Below, one piece after another: positions 35,583 through 50,329 of a stretch of DNA of 64,000 nucleotides. The first letter of the stretch is position 1. Each line of letters opens with the position of its first letter. This DNA comes from Litomosoides sigmodontis. Lineage: Eukaryota > Nematoda > Chromadorea > Rhabditida > Onchocercidae. The stretch covers positions 4,673,317-4,737,316 of the forward strand of contig OY718804.1 in assembly GCA_963070105.1 (NCBI GenBank), written 5' to 3'. A program made the position numbers and the translations under genes. The notes beneath the pieces were generated by a model that was not told the DNA's origin, did no database searches, and saw only the letters and a program-made list of their open reading frames with translations.

Positions 35583-37896
35583 AATTGCAATTATGGATGG
35601 CGGCAATTAACTTCGAAGAGATAATCGCATTTTTTTTCGACAAAGAAGACGCTTCAACATTACGTGCGCGTTTTTGCTTGACTACGTAGGACGACGGTAC
35701 GGTAATACGCGGACGATATGTTTGATGAATTATTGAAATGTTTTCTTTCGTTCGTACGTTTATCGTAATTAAGTAACTGCCTTTTGTTTGTTCGCTCCTT
35801 CCTTTCTTTATTCATTCAAACTAACTTGCTCTTTCTTGTAAGGAGAAAATTTTAAATTTAATTCTTTCGCATATGTGTTTGAACATGTATGCTTATACTC
35901 TCTTGAATTTTCAATTCTTCCGAAATTGTCTTCCTTTTTGTTGGATATAAGCATAAGAGTTTAAATTTTGTTTTTTGCAAATATGCTTATTATGAAGATT
36001 TTGCGATTAGATAGTTTAATAGAGAAAGAAATTCAGAAATCTCACAAAAGAGCCTCTTTCTTTTCTAAGACGTTTCTTTTCTTTGCTTCTCTTACAAATT
36101 ATCGGTTGAAAAAAATTTGGAAATTTTTTACGAAATTACAGTGGGTAGTTTCTTTTTTTGAGATTCGTAAATCTAAGTTTAAAGGCAAATAAATTTTTTG
36201 TTCAATAAATTTTTAAGCATAAAATTTGCATTGACTGTTGGCTCTTTTTGCTTTTTAAATTTGAATTTATGTCGAAGAATAGTAGCAGTAACAAATATTA
36301 GAGCTTTTCAAGTAACGCGCATTTTTAATGTTGAATTTAGCCCATTCCGTATTTCAATTTAATTTCGAAGCAATAAAAACTTTCTAGCAATTTATGTTAT
36401 GCAATCGATTAAGTCAATTTGCACGGAAGTAATGATGCTTACTAGCACTCACTCTATCAGTCCGTGAATTCATTCCACCGTGTTTTACACGTACGAAAAA
36501 TGAGCAGAGTACCGGTGCTAAGGATTAAATCACACAGTTAGCGTACTGTATTTTATTGAAAAAACCAAATTTTTCATGACTCATCCTTTTTGCAGTTAAA
36601 AAGTTAATTTACGTGGGAAGTGAAGTTTGTAGCTACTGAATTCTCACCAAAGTTAACAGTTCTCCGGAAGATTATGCAGAATTTTCGAGCGTTCGATAAA
36701 TGATCTTATCGCTGTGAAGTGAGCGACCTCTCCCCTAACAGCGGCGGTTAAGTTATCTCGGAGCTGGGCATTGTCACTGTCATACAAGAAATCGTTTTTT
36801 CTTTCCTTAATAGTTGCAAAATGAAAAATGAAATTTTTTTTTAAATTTAAATGTAGCAGTATTGATTGGTCTCGGTGGTCACTGACTGACAGTACCGGAA
36901 GTTATCATTGCCTTCCGTGTGCGTTGCAGCTCCTCAACTGTGTTGCTCATTTGGCAAGTGTGATTAGACTAATTAAATGTTATCACTGATAAACGTATCA
37001 GTTGAAATGGTACTTATCACTGTACGCACTTAGTATTTCTGTTTTCTCTCACACAATCTTAAACGCATGGAAAATTAATTTGCCGTTTTGTGCATCTTCT
37101 TGGGGCGAATAAATTTTAGCAAGTGCTCTTGAAATTCATTAAAATTTCTTAAATTATCAATCAAAAATTATTCTCGTAGTCTTCACTGTTTTTCATTCGT
37201 TGTTCGCCCGATAACTCTACAATGAGGGAAGTAAAATTCACTTTTAGCTTTAAAAAACAGAAAGAAAAACAAATGGTGGAGAATTTAAGTGGGGAAGAAT
37301 TTTGTCACCGAACAAAATGTTTCGCCCTTCTTCGCTGGGAGCGATTTAACTTCCTCATTTACGAATTAAATCATCAGATTTGCTTAATTTTAAAATTCTA
37401 TGCAAAAGCTAACATTGACAATTCAGATATTTTAATTTGGAATGAATTGAAAATGCCTGATAATTACACTCTTTGAGTGGTGAATTTTTGAGGAGAAAGA
37501 GAAAAGTTAGAAAATATCTGAAAAATTTTCGTAAAATTCACTCCTTCAATTACTTCTTCCTCCTCTCCTTCGTTCCTCTTCTCACAAAACGTAAGGTAAA
37601 ACTTCGCTAAAAGTTAGCAAGCACATTGTTCCAGTAAGTATTAATCAAAATTGACAACCCATAAATGTTCTCATTTGACCGGGTCGGTCACCTACCTGTC
37701 TGTCTGTTACCTGCGTGCGTGTGTGTGTGTGTGTGTGTCCCCACTTGTGTTAGTTACTATCAGTGGTGTAATCAATTAACTGCAAGGGTGTGCGCTGGTA
37801 GACAGACGCTGGCTCCCTGATTCATCGGGTTGCCCCGTCTGCACACCCGACGGACCTAACCTGTCTCCTCGACAGTACCTACCTATTTCGTGGGCA
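35583..37896. other. Intergenic region upstream of the four-helix membrane protein gene
   Basis: The first half is AT-rich. Short frames at 35968-36192 and 37222-37476 are lysine/phenylalanine-rich and look like chance reading of AT-rich DNA. The part from about 36700 to 36960 and again 37680-37890 is more GC-rich, which in this window tends to mark 5' regions of genes. The GT repeat at 37719 is listed separately. Confidence 0.45.
37719..37738 (+). repeat. (GT)n microsatellite
   Basis: About ten GT dinucleotides, preceded by a degenerate CTGTCTGT/GCGTGCGT run, lie about 160 bases upstream of the first coding exon of the membrane-protein gene. Confidence 0.85.
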
Positions 37897-40800
37897 ATGC
37901 ATTTTCGAGAGTTCTGGGAGAATTGTCGGGAGGATCTTAGAAATGGATGGCGAGTGCTTGCCGATAAATCAGGTGCCTTCTTTCATAGCGAACACTAAAA
38001 TATATCATTTATGTTTCCTTTTCTCTTGGAAATTTGAAACTGATTAACGGTTAAAATCAAATTACTACTTTTAGTATTGTTTAATTAATCAACGGGCTAT
38101 TAATTCCACTGCCAATTGATTTTGCACTGTTTTTTAATGTCTAATATATGAATTTAATCGATTTTTGCTTTAACTTAATTTTTAATTTCATTCGTTTAAT
38201 TGTATAAATGTCTCAGCTTAGCAGCGCAATCGATCACATTTCAATTTCTATTCATTTATTCAACTCATTAATTAATGGTTTTTTATAAAGCATTATAAGA
38301 TTGTGATACTCTACAAGTATCACAAAGTTCCGAAGAGGCGATGATGACGTATGCAAATCTTGGATTTAACAAAGTCAGGCTTAGAATTATAAGCGTTCTA
38401 TAAGCTCACAAAAAGGATTAAGTAATTGTAAAATTAGTGAGCATTTGAATTAGCCGTCAGAAAGGAGGATATTAGCAGTTGTATCAATGAACTATCACTT
38501 TTCTTATTCCATTTAAAATTCATAGTTTAACTTTGCCGAACTTATACTTGATGTCAAAAATCCATCAGCCTGAAATGTCTTTTAGGTGCTTCCTACGAAT
38601 TACTGATTATTTTTTAATATTGACATTGCGATATTATTTGTTGTGAAAATAGTTTTGGTAAAATCCTTTTCAATGCTTTACAACAAAAATTTAAGAAAAA
38701 AGAAAATTATTCTAAAGCTTTTTTATCCTGAAAATATCAAAAATGAAACACTCTGAGCGAGAGAGACAGAGAGAGGTATTTCACCTATATGGATAGTTTT
38801 AAATCACTTCGTGTGGAAGACAATAAACTCTTACAAAATTTTAGTTTAGTGAAAATTAAAACGTAAAGCATACATTTCACGTTTTTTTTTGTAGAAGTGA
38901 AATTCGAATGGCCGATAAATTGCCCAATCGAAGTACGCGAGCTTGTGGGCCCGGAACGATTCGATGCGCAGGATCCGAAATTTATGATGCCATTTTTCTG
39001 GAGTACAGAACCGGTACCAGCATCTCGCTCCTGGTATGCTTCACCGTATCATTTCACGAAACAGTTGTTTTTTTCACTACCAATCTAACCAGCAATTCCG
39101 ATACTTAATTTCTGATTTCCTTTTTCAACGATTGCTCCAACACTTTGGTGCGTCAGCTTCATTTTTCCCCTAATTATAGATTAAGAAAATGTTGAAGAAA
39201 TTACATCTTCACGACGGCGCATTTTTTTCTAATTTTTAGTAAAAAAGGTGAAAAAGGTCAAATTAATCGATTATGCGCAATTGGAATTAATCGAAAATTT
39301 TGTTTTTGCTCATCGATTGCCTGCTTGTTTGCCGAGATATTGTTGCTTATTTGCAGGGGTATTGTTGTGTGCGCAATTGAGTGGTGTTTCGGTGTGATTC
39401 TTTTGCTGCTTTATTCCATACATTACATCATTGTATTTTTTACCGCCGAGGATCGAACCATTGCGCCTTTCGTGTGCTTTATTACACTGCTGCAGCTTAG
39501 CATATTTTTTAGCGCAAAGGTTAGTGTTAACTTAAATATTAAACCGAAATATTTATTTGTAGGATTTCGAGATGTTAATTATGCACATTTTCGAAAGTTC
39601 GACTTTTCAAATTTTGTTATTTCATTACGCGATCGATTACTTATTTGCTTCATTCCAATGCATTGACTAGGGTTACAAAAAATTGATCGTAGTGAGTGCT
39701 GTAAAAAGATTTTTGTCATTTCCATAATTTCCTTCTCTTTCTACCTCTTCTTTGAACAACAAAAAAAAAGTTAATTTATTTGATTAGCTCAAGTTCAACC
39801 TATGAATCATTGCAAATTTAATTTAAAATTAGAAGTAAAAATTTTTGGATTATTTTTGAAATGATATGTTTTAAAATTAAATTTCAGGTTCTCTTCGTAA
39901 TTGCTATTCTAGAAAAACGTGCTTATTTACTTAAGCAGCAACTGATATTTCAATATGTCACTTGCGTTTTACTCTTACTTAATGCAACATTTACTTTCAC
40001 GGCTGATATGGGTGGATACAATGAGGGATATCTATTTGGTCAAAACGATCCGCTCCTCATCCGTATTGCAGCTATTATTTCCGTTATTTTCATCTTTGTT
40101 GAGCTTTATTTACGCTTAATGACGAAAGCAGTTTATACGTTTATCAGTGAAACGAAACGATTTAGGTATAAAATGAAGAAATGAAATGAATTTTATCAAA
40201 TAAATTAGAAAGTGAAATTAGGCAAAAATAAACAGCACATTATTGTAATTCCACGTGCTGTACAAGTCGTTAATATAGGTTACCATCGCACGTTATCATA
40301 ATTTACTGTACTTATTTTAGACTGTTCTATGCCATTGCAAGACATTACATACTAATAATAAAAATTTTATTTCGGTTACTCCACTTCGTTTTTCCCTTCT
40401 TTCTTTCTCTAGAAATACAGGAGATTAACAAATGGTCACCTATTTTACTTAATATTAGGTTACGTTATTGTAATTTGGGTTAAGAAGAGATTTCGGAAAT
40501 ACTGCCCTAAAATTTCCCAATTAGAATTTCCGATAAATTGTATTTGTTCTAAACTTCTGATTTTTTTTTGTTGCAGAATTGCATTAGATAATTCAAGATG
40601 GCGTTATCGTAAACGCGTGTACTTTTCCTATTGTTCCATTATGCAACAAAGCTTATCCTCCTCCGCTAAAGCACAAAATATTCCAAAGGAACAGTACTAC
40701 CTTATGCTTTTCAAATGAAATTTGTAGCTTATAATGAGATTAAAATGACTGCTCTTATTTTCAATTCCATTTTTTCGTCTTTTATTTACGTGCAAATGTG

Positions 40801-41669
40801 ATCTTAATAAGCTAATGCAATATTTGTAATTGTAATATTTATACTTTTCGTTTTTTTTTCAGCCAGCAGACGTCTCGGATGCAATACGCAAAATAACTTC
40901 ACCAACAATGAGCAGTACTAAGACGGATAAACGTGAAGTATTTTACTTTCCTCACATTTCCCTAACAGCTCCAAACGCTTTTCACCCTTGACCCAGTTAT
41001 CTTTTTCAAAAAAAAATGAAAATAATGACATTTTTGCAGAATTACTTATCTGGTTAATATTCACAGTTCCTCCTTTAGTAAAGGTACTTATCATGCTTGC
41101 CGGTTTCTTTTCAGGTTATTGATAAAACATGCCAAACCATTAACGGCTTACGAGTTATGCGAAGGTAAATTCACTTCTAATTACTTTTAAATTATAATTT
41201 GTTGTTCACATCTAGTCTAAAATTAATGTGAACGACTACTAATCATTCATACATCAAAGAACTTCTAAACCTTAACGACAAATGTTACGTTGAGATGTAA
41301 GATTGCAAATATTATTCGATATCTGCAGGGACAAAAAAGCATGTTTCCTCTTGGTCATATTTTGAAATTTTTTCCAGTCCAAAACAGAACCGACATAATT
41401 GGCGTACGTCACGTATCCTACGTCAACGACAACGAATGATTAAACGAAGACATAGTTGTTCATGTACCACTCAAGCTGGTGTAGCTCTACTAGAAGGTCA
41501 TAGTAGTAATTCAGGAGTGACATTTTACATTGGTATGGAATTGAATTCGAAATATCTTCAAAGGCTTCGCAAAGGTAACATGGAGGATGTCACTCTTCCA
41601 TTAATTTGCTCCAATCAACATCATCATCAGCAACGGTGGTCTGATCGATCTGATGGTAATAGAAGTTAA
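37897..41669 (+). CDS. Four-helix membrane protein (LAPTM-like topology), alternative 3' ends
   Basis: Exons are 37897-37972 (MHFREFWENCREDLRNGWRV), 38895-39033 (VKFEWPINCPIEVRELVGPE), 39357-39519, 39888-40165, then 40577 onward; all phases agree. Four hydrophobic segments follow a polar N terminus: GIVVCAIEWCFGVILLLLYS, APFVCFITLLQLSIFF, IFQYVTCVLLLLNATFTF and RIAAIISVIFIFVELYLRL. The loop DMGGYNEGYLFGQNDP separates the last two. The topology resembles nematode LAPTM/DUF-type four-pass proteins, but this is shape, not clear sequence identity. Exon 5 can run to a stop at 40718 (ends YYLMLFK). Alternatively a weak donor at 40616 (CGC|GTGTAC) leads in frame to exons 40863-40937, 41115-41164 and 41378-41669, adding a long basic, cysteine-containing tail that ends SDRSDGNRS. 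Both ends may be used. Confidence 0.75.
39177..39292 (+). repeat. Dispersed element, copy A (in intron of the four-helix gene)
   Basis: This segment shares TTAAGAAAATGTT, a TTTTTTCTAATTTTT run, a GTAAAAAAGG motif and a 33-bp stretch identical to the copy at 45889-46021. The identical part is 39260-39292, beginning AAATTAATCGATTATGCG. It lies in the intron between exons 2 and 3 of the four-helix gene, ending about 65 bases before the acceptor. Confidence 0.7.
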
Positions 41670-43412
41670 CCTCGCAAAGGCTTTACTTCATTCCCATTGC
41701 GTCTAGCATTTTTTTCCTCTCTCTCTCCCTCTCCTTTGAAAAATTTCCGAGATTTTCTTGACTCGCAAATATCTTCTCAATTAGTTACATTTTCAAAACT
41801 AAGAAACGAGGAAGAAAATAAATGATATAAACTAGAATTGAAAAGGAAGTTCACAAGTTTTGAGTGGTTCGATTACATCCATTCGCTTTCATGCATAATG
41901 CACATCGTACAACAAACCATATAATTATGAGCCTTATCAGTTAATCTAATAACTGCAATCAAATGAAACTTGAAACTTAAATTGCTTTAGAGTAAGACTG
42001 AACGTTGATCTCAAGTAATGGACAGTAATAAATTTAAAAAAGATAAATATTGAATAGTGAATGTTTTTACGAAGCTATATATTTCCTTTTGTTGGCCATT
42101 TAGAGAAAACTGTATCGTTTTAGACTTGAGGTTAACAAGGTAACATTTGGATTATTCCGTTAAATCAGGAACAACTACTTCTATCCTACAATGAGAAATT
42201 GTCTGCAGCATATACTTTCAAAGAATTCATGAACCCGACCTATATAATCTCGCGATATCTCACAAAAATCGGTGGTTGTTCCAAACAGTAGGAACCTACT
42301 AAAAACTTTAACATATTTTTAAGTGTAATTAATTGATCACAGTGCAAATCAGTATAACGTAAAAGAATGGAAGTTTCTGTAAACTCGTGTAGATGTGTCA
42401 TCACGAATATAAATTTACATACAAAAAATGAAATAAGAGAAACAGGAAACTGGAACAGGAATTATAATAGCAAATAGCAGAAATAAAAAAAGCAAAGCAT
42501 AACAGTGATTACTTTTTAACGAATTAGAGTCTTGCAACGTTTCTAATTTGATTTGTGGTAATGGCAAAGATAGAGGGTAACGCTAACCTGATATCACCCT
42601 GCGGGTATCACACCACAACATCCTGTCTGAGGAAAATCAGATAAGAATGATATCCAAAATCTGCCAACAACGTGATGCACTAGAAACAATACGCACCTAA
42701 CTCAAGTAAGAATTTCACACAGATGCAACTGAACCACCAAAGAAGTCAATCTTACGGGATGACTGCGTGTGTCGGGTAATATAAGCGACAAATGCAAGCA
42801 GGAAAGAGAATTTGAGTAATTTTACAACACCCCACCGCGAAAACCACCCGAAGGAAAGAAATAAATGACTGATTTTTACTTCAACAGTTGATTGAAACAT
42901 CCACGATAATGTCGACAATAAAGAATATTTTCAGTGATCAGAGAAATTAATTCCTTGCGTTACATAAACGAATTATCACAATATTAAAATCTCAGCTACA
43001 TCTTGCTTGTGGAAAATTAGTCTTTAACCTAGAACTTTAAAATGAAAGGAAGTATTAAACGCTAAATTAAACAACGGAGTGCTGCGTAATGCATAATGGT
43101 AACGGTAATGAATTAAGACTAAGGAATTGCCACAAATTTCTATAGGTATTATCAAAGATTCGTTATGTTTTCAGTTTGTAGAAGTCAATTTGCAAGCAAA
43201 CTATTCCATATCATTGTGTCAAACTCAAAAAGCTCTAGAAAAAATAAAGGTTCTATTTGGAAATAGGGACTGGAAAAGACGCAATTTAGATTAGTATGGA
43301 TAATGGAATAGAGAATGTAGTAAAACCAAACCTAAAACAGTTTGAAATATACTAATTTCGTCTGGAAAATGTCAGATGACGAGCACAAAAAATTGTACAC
43401 AATTCTCAAATT
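41670..43412. other. Intergenic region between the four-helix gene and ARF1
   Basis: Convergent 3' sides. A minus-strand frame at 42918-42715 is partly hydrophobic but has no splice support or recognisable similarity. A CT-rich run lies at about 41715-41735. Nothing else stands out. Confidence 0.5.
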
Positions 43413-45197
<1,785 letters not shown>

Positions 45198-46944
45198 CCT
45201 CAGTGGTACTTCTGTTGATTATAAATGCTTCGTATTAAGAAGCTGAAATGAATCTATGAGCTGAAAATCATCGATATGACACTCTTCTCTAGGCTTTAGA
45301 TGATTATAAGTGTTTTCGAACTCTATTTAAATAAGAAACACAAACGAATAAACATTAATGATGATCTGTTGGAGATTCACAAGCATGTAACATCGACGAC
45401 TCCTAATTATTAATTACTGCGCTGATGGCAATGGCAATAGTCAAGCAACAACGCTTAACACGCAGAATTATGCAATGAAATAAAAAATTCACTATGTGAT
45501 GCAATTCATTTAAGCAATCCACACAAGGCAATTCATTTTTACAACTCCAGAGCGCCAAACCAGAGCTGATCTAATATCAATTAATGAAAGGCAGTGATCA
45601 TTTAGCTAAAAAATCAACGACTGACATCACAGACAATTTCAAATTGTTTACCTAAAAGGTTCAACTTGTGAAAGTAAAATTAACAGTGTGTAACATCCAC
45701 ATCTTACAGTAATGAAAACAAATTACTTTAACACTGTTTGCGCAGTATACTGAATTATTTGAACTACAATGTTATAATTACTTCATCTTACAGAAACATT
45801 CACTTAGCCCAAAGCACTGAACTTTTATTTATGTCTTTAATATAAAAGTCAACAATTATTTTTCCCCTCATTTATTCGATCCACGCAAAGATTAAGAAAA
45901 TGTTTTTTCTAATTTTTGCTAAAAAAAAGTAAAAAAGGTTTGCTAAAAAAAAGTAAAAAAGGTTTGCTAAAAAAAAGTAAAAAAGGTTAAATTAATCGAT
46001 TATGCGCAATTGGAATTAATCAGAAATGCTTTTCCAATACTAGAATCACTTGATTCCTACTGCCAAGATTAACATTGACCACAAAAGCTACTCATCTTAA
46101 GGCACTCACATTACATTGCTTTTATACGTCAGTTAATTAATTAATGGTATTAAAATTGCCTACCTATTACACTGAATTAAAATTGCCAAATATTTAAGCA
46201 CAGCATACATGGAGAGAGAATAAAGAACAAGTGGTAGATTTCTGATAAGTTACTGGTGATAACAAGCAATGATAACCACCAATGACAATACACAACCACT
46301 CAGTCCACTACATTCCTAACCGAGAATACGACACGACACCACCTCCCCCGGACGGATCAAGAAGCATATCGATCATTCGACCACACGCAACCTTTGTCCT
46401 AAACATCGAACAAACGGCATGCAGCGGTCGGGACGTTTCGCAAATGCAGTGTTTCGCTAGCCCGTTTTTTTCTCGTTTTTAGGATTTTAATTCTCGAGGA
46501 AGTAAGTGGTATGTACGCAAGTTTATCAAAGTATCAGGCTTCATCTTATCTATTTGTTTCTTTGGTTTTGAAGACTGAGGTTCTCATGGTAGTAAGCTGT
46601 TTTCTGCCAGATTTTCACTTCAGCAATCATTAGATAACGTTGTTTTCCGAATTGCTGGTATTGCAAAATAATATTAATAATTTGAAGACATCTTGAAGCA
46701 GTCATAAACACGTTTGGAATTGTTATCTTTCTTACAATAGGTGATATAGTCAAGGTAATGATGCTGCGTTTAATTCTGAACATTCTTTCCCTAGCATGTA
46801 TTATATACCATATTATCATTGCATTTCCTATTTGATCATAACTTCGTGAGTTGAGGATATTCGGTTTTTTCATGCGTATGATGTTTGACTTTTTCATTTT
46901 AATAAACGAGTATTCTCCTTTTTTTTCCTAGAAAGTGAAAAGCG
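45198..46944. other. Divergent upstream region of ARF1 and CD2BP2
   Basis: 1.7 kb between two start codons on opposite strands. It contains the dispersed element copy B. The GC-richer part at 46270-46470, just after AT-rich DNA, may belong to the CD2BP2 promoter. A TTTTTTTCCTAG site 14 bases before the CD2BP2 ATG is a good trans-splice acceptor. The reading frames here are short and unconvincing. Confidence 0.5.
45889..46021 (+). repeat. Dispersed element, copy B, with three 24-bp tandem units
   Basis: The segment begins GATTAAGAAAATGTTTTTTC and contains three identical 24-bp units (45915-45938, 45939-45962, 45963-45986; each starts TTTGCTAAAAAAAAG). It ends in the 33-bp stretch 45989-46021, identical to 39260-39292 of copy A. 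Copy A has only a single degenerate version of the A-rich unit. Confidence 0.8.
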
Positions 46945-49367
46945 ATGGCAAAATCCAAGCTGAGGTTCTCAGAAGTGGATGAGCTAACTGATCAAGGAGC
47001 TTTGGAGCATAGTCGTGAAAAGTATGTACGTTATCAGGATGACGAGGAGAAAGAAAGAGATCCTGATCAGGAGGAAAACGAAGGAGATACAAGGAAAGAT
47101 TATCAGTCAAAACATACTTTGGATAGTGATGAAGAGGAAGAAGTGAAATATAAAAAACTGGATGTAGACAAAGTTTGTTGCTTTCTTTAAATTTGTTCAT
47201 TTACGTAATAAATCTTGTTTTATCAACCTAATGCAGTAATCTGACTCACTCACTATTCTGGTCTTTTTTCATTGCCGCCGCCGTTCGTGGCAACCCATAA
47301 CGTTTTCTGATAAACTCAAGTATCGAGTGTTTTATAAGCTCCTCATTTACCTGCTTTGTTTCTTCATAGTTAGAGTATTTTATTGCATGTTCCCTTCTTG
47401 TTTGTAGAACTTGAGATATTAGTTCTTTTTACACTGATATATGTAATTTTTTTATTGTGTTATAGTAAAGTACAGCTAGACCGATATTTTCGAATATTTG
47501 GGAAACATTTCTTCGATATACTTTCATTTTTAAGTCGTTTTGTGACTTAATTTTTTATTAGGTTGTAGTTTGCAATGCAGTTTTCATCCCAAATCTGTTT
47601 TAGATTGATGGACAAGAAGAAGCAGGTCTGGAATATGAAGGCAATATGAAAATTATGGCTTTTAATATGAAAGAAGATTTGGAAGAGGGACATTTTGATG
47701 CTGACGGGAATTTCATCTTTGACAAAGTCGGTTAAATGAATTTACAGTTTTGGAGATTAATGCATTTTGCATTGAATTGACTAGGATTTAGGTTTACACT
47801 TTATTAAGTTTCTGTAAATTTTTAGAAAGAAACGGAAATAAAAGATGCGTGGTTGGATAATATCGATTGGGCAAACGTAAAAGCAGATGCAGGAAATCAG
47901 TGGCATCAAAAAAATGTACTTGTCTTCATTTCTTGTCCTTCAATTTTAAAAGAAACACGAAGCCAAGTTTATTATTTAAAATTCTCATGCCTCGACTGTA
48001 TCACTGGCTTTCGTTACTATTTAATGCAATCGCTTGTGGTGGTAGGCCGATATTTTTATTACACATATAGGACATCCGAAAGAATTTTTCTGTATTCACA
48101 GCAGAAGTATTTAGTATGAGATCTTCTAGGTTGCGATTTGAATTGATCTTGAGCATTTTTTAAGGAAGAAGATAGCTCAACGACAAAAAATCTGGGCGAC
48201 AGTGAACTTAAAATTACATATGAGAAAATTGCTTCGATGTTAAAATCAAACGAAACTATAGAAAGAGCTATAGCAAGATTTGGAAAGGAAAAAGGTGAGA
48301 ATGTAATTTGTTTGTTTAGTGACAAATTTTTGCTCTAAAATTTTTTTCCTTAACATTTAATTTCAAATCACATCAATTGCTATGTTAAAAAACTAAACCT
48401 AAATTTTCCTTAATCTTTTATATTTCGAATTTTATTAATGTGATTTATAATAACGTTGTTTAGGTTTAAGTGCAGCAGAAGAGCGAAAGAAGAGATGGGC
48501 AGCAAAGAAAGCTGGTAAGGAATATGTTGACGAAAAGAACTTGGCAGTGAAGGAGTTGACGGGTTTAACTGATACGTTAGTATCGAATGGAGAAATGGAA
48601 GCTTATCAGTACACGCTCGAAAAGATTGAGTATATGATCCAAGAATTGAGAAGTAAAGCTGTTGATGTCTTGGATATATTTTCGGATGAGGCACCCACTT
48701 GCAGTTCTAAAGGTTCTTCTTATCAGAAAATTTATAGGTTTTTATGCTTAACTCATGATTTGTAAAAGTTGAAAATACTTTTTACCTCGATCCTCCAAGA
48801 CTAAGGGTTTCCGAATAAATTTAGGCTACTGCCAAGCTTATTGACAGTTTGACTTTCCTCCTTTATTTTAGTGATAACTATGATTGTTCAGCAATTTACG
48901 AACTTATTAGCTAATCATTTCCATTCCTAAAGTAATTCTAGTTATTTGCTTCTAGCTTTTTTTAAGAACCGGCTCTGCATCTTGCTAATTTATTGAAGTG
49001 AAATATAAATATGGGCCCGTTGTGATGCAGCTGTACTTGGCTTCTAGCCAGGTACTGTATTTTAGAATAGCTTAGCATTGATTAAGATAAACAAAGGGCG
49101 AGAAATTTATCGAGCAACTGTCAGAAACTTTTTTTTGCAGAAGAAAGCAAGCAAACCAATGAAGATGCAAAAGCCACTGGTAATACTGTGGCATGGGAAT
49201 ATAAATTATCCAATGATGAAAATGCGGAAATTATTGGTCCAGTTTCAAGCGAAGAAATGATGAAATTACAGAGTGAAGGCAAATTTGAAAATGGTGGTTG
49301 GGCTCGTAAAAAAGGCATGCAAACTTTTTATACCGTTGCCAGGCTTGATTTTGAAATATACATTTAA
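46945..49367 (+). CDS. CD2BP2: CD2BP2 / U5-52K (Lin1) GYF-domain spliceosome factor
   Basis: Six exons give a protein of about 340 residues. The N terminus (MAKSKLRFSEVDELTDQG) is charged and acidic. Exon 2 has GLEYEGNMKIMAFNMKEDLE and GHFDADGNFIF, the block typical of CD2BP2/Lin1. Exon 3 carries KDAWLDNIDW. Exon 4 has ITYEKIASMLKSNETIERAI; exon 5 has ERKKRWAAKKAGKE and VKELTGLTDTLVSNGEMEAY. The last exon (about 49140-49367) is the GYF domain: VAWEYKLSNDENAEIIGPVS, SEEMMKLQSEGKF, then FYTVARLDFEIYI to the stop. Residues W-Y and GP-S of the GYF fold are kept; the usual GYF tripeptide region reads NGGWARKKG, so part of the proline-binding surface may differ. CD2BP2 is a U5 snRNP assembly factor. 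Confidence 0.93.
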
Positions 49368-50329
49368 AAATCATTGCTTTCTTGTTCCACATTGTGCATG
49401 ATATAATTTATATTGATACTTTATACTAAAAGATCGGAAAAATTGACTGCTCTCTTATCATGCGTAAGACGGGTTGGAGGTTTCAAGGTAATAATTCCCA
49501 CGATTTCATGGATTCATATCATTTTTACAAGCATATGTTCAAGTCACAAGAATATCTTCAAAAACGCTGGAGCTTTTACTTCAAATGAAAATGTAAATAC
49601 TCAGCGGCTGTGAAAGCTTTACGGAAGTTGCGAATTACGGGGCAGTGTAATTCGAGCAGGTAACTACTGTAGTTACCTGTATTAGGTTTTTGTTTGTTTG
49701 AGAAATAAGTGAACATACTAATATTATTTAAGACTTCCAATAATTAGTCAATATTTCTTTTTTTTTTCAAAATAAATTGTCACGAGTTTTTGATGATATG
49801 TTTGTCAACGATTGTTTGCTGAGAATTTGCATTTAAGCTAAAATCCTTTTTAAATGAAAATAATTGTTCATTATGTCGATTGTTCGTTTGATCGTTGCTA
49901 TCCTTTTTTTGTTTGAATTTTTAATTTTTATTCATTAATTTGTAATTTCTGATTGTTCAAAAAGCATTCTGATCTCTGCACAGTTCTCACTTGCATGGGT
50001 TTTCTAAACTCCAGAATTGGTTTTTTTTTCGAAGGAAGAAGATAGAGGGAGTAATTATCTGATATATGGTTAATAGAAAGTGATTAGCTTAGTTGAAAAA
50101 TTTAACTCTTGTTGGATTATTTTCACTAGATCTAACACATCACAGAGTAAGAGATTAATATTATGATATTGACTGATCAAAAAAAAGTGCGGTATTGATT
50201 GCACAAAATGTGTCAGACTGAATTATTGATAGTTTAGATTGAGTAATATAATTTAATGGTCAATATAATCACTTGTTGCAGAAACAAACGGTAACTTTGT
50301 AGATAAAAGTTGTAATAGAATTGGGAACA
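49368..50329. other. Spacer between CD2BP2 and TOMM7
   Basis: 962 AT-rich bases between two genes on the same strand. A frame at 49413-49613 has no splice or similarity support. A TTGCAG acceptor-like site about 50 bases before the TOMM7 ATG could take a spliced leader. Confidence 0.5.

Noticed and set aside
42715..42918. Partly hydrophobic minus-strand frame between the four-helix gene and ARF1
   Set aside because: No convincing start context, partner exon or similarity.
46550..46897. 115-codon minus-strand frame upstream of CD2BP2
   Set aside because: Isoleucine/arginine-rich translation of AT-rich DNA, with no homology or splice signals.
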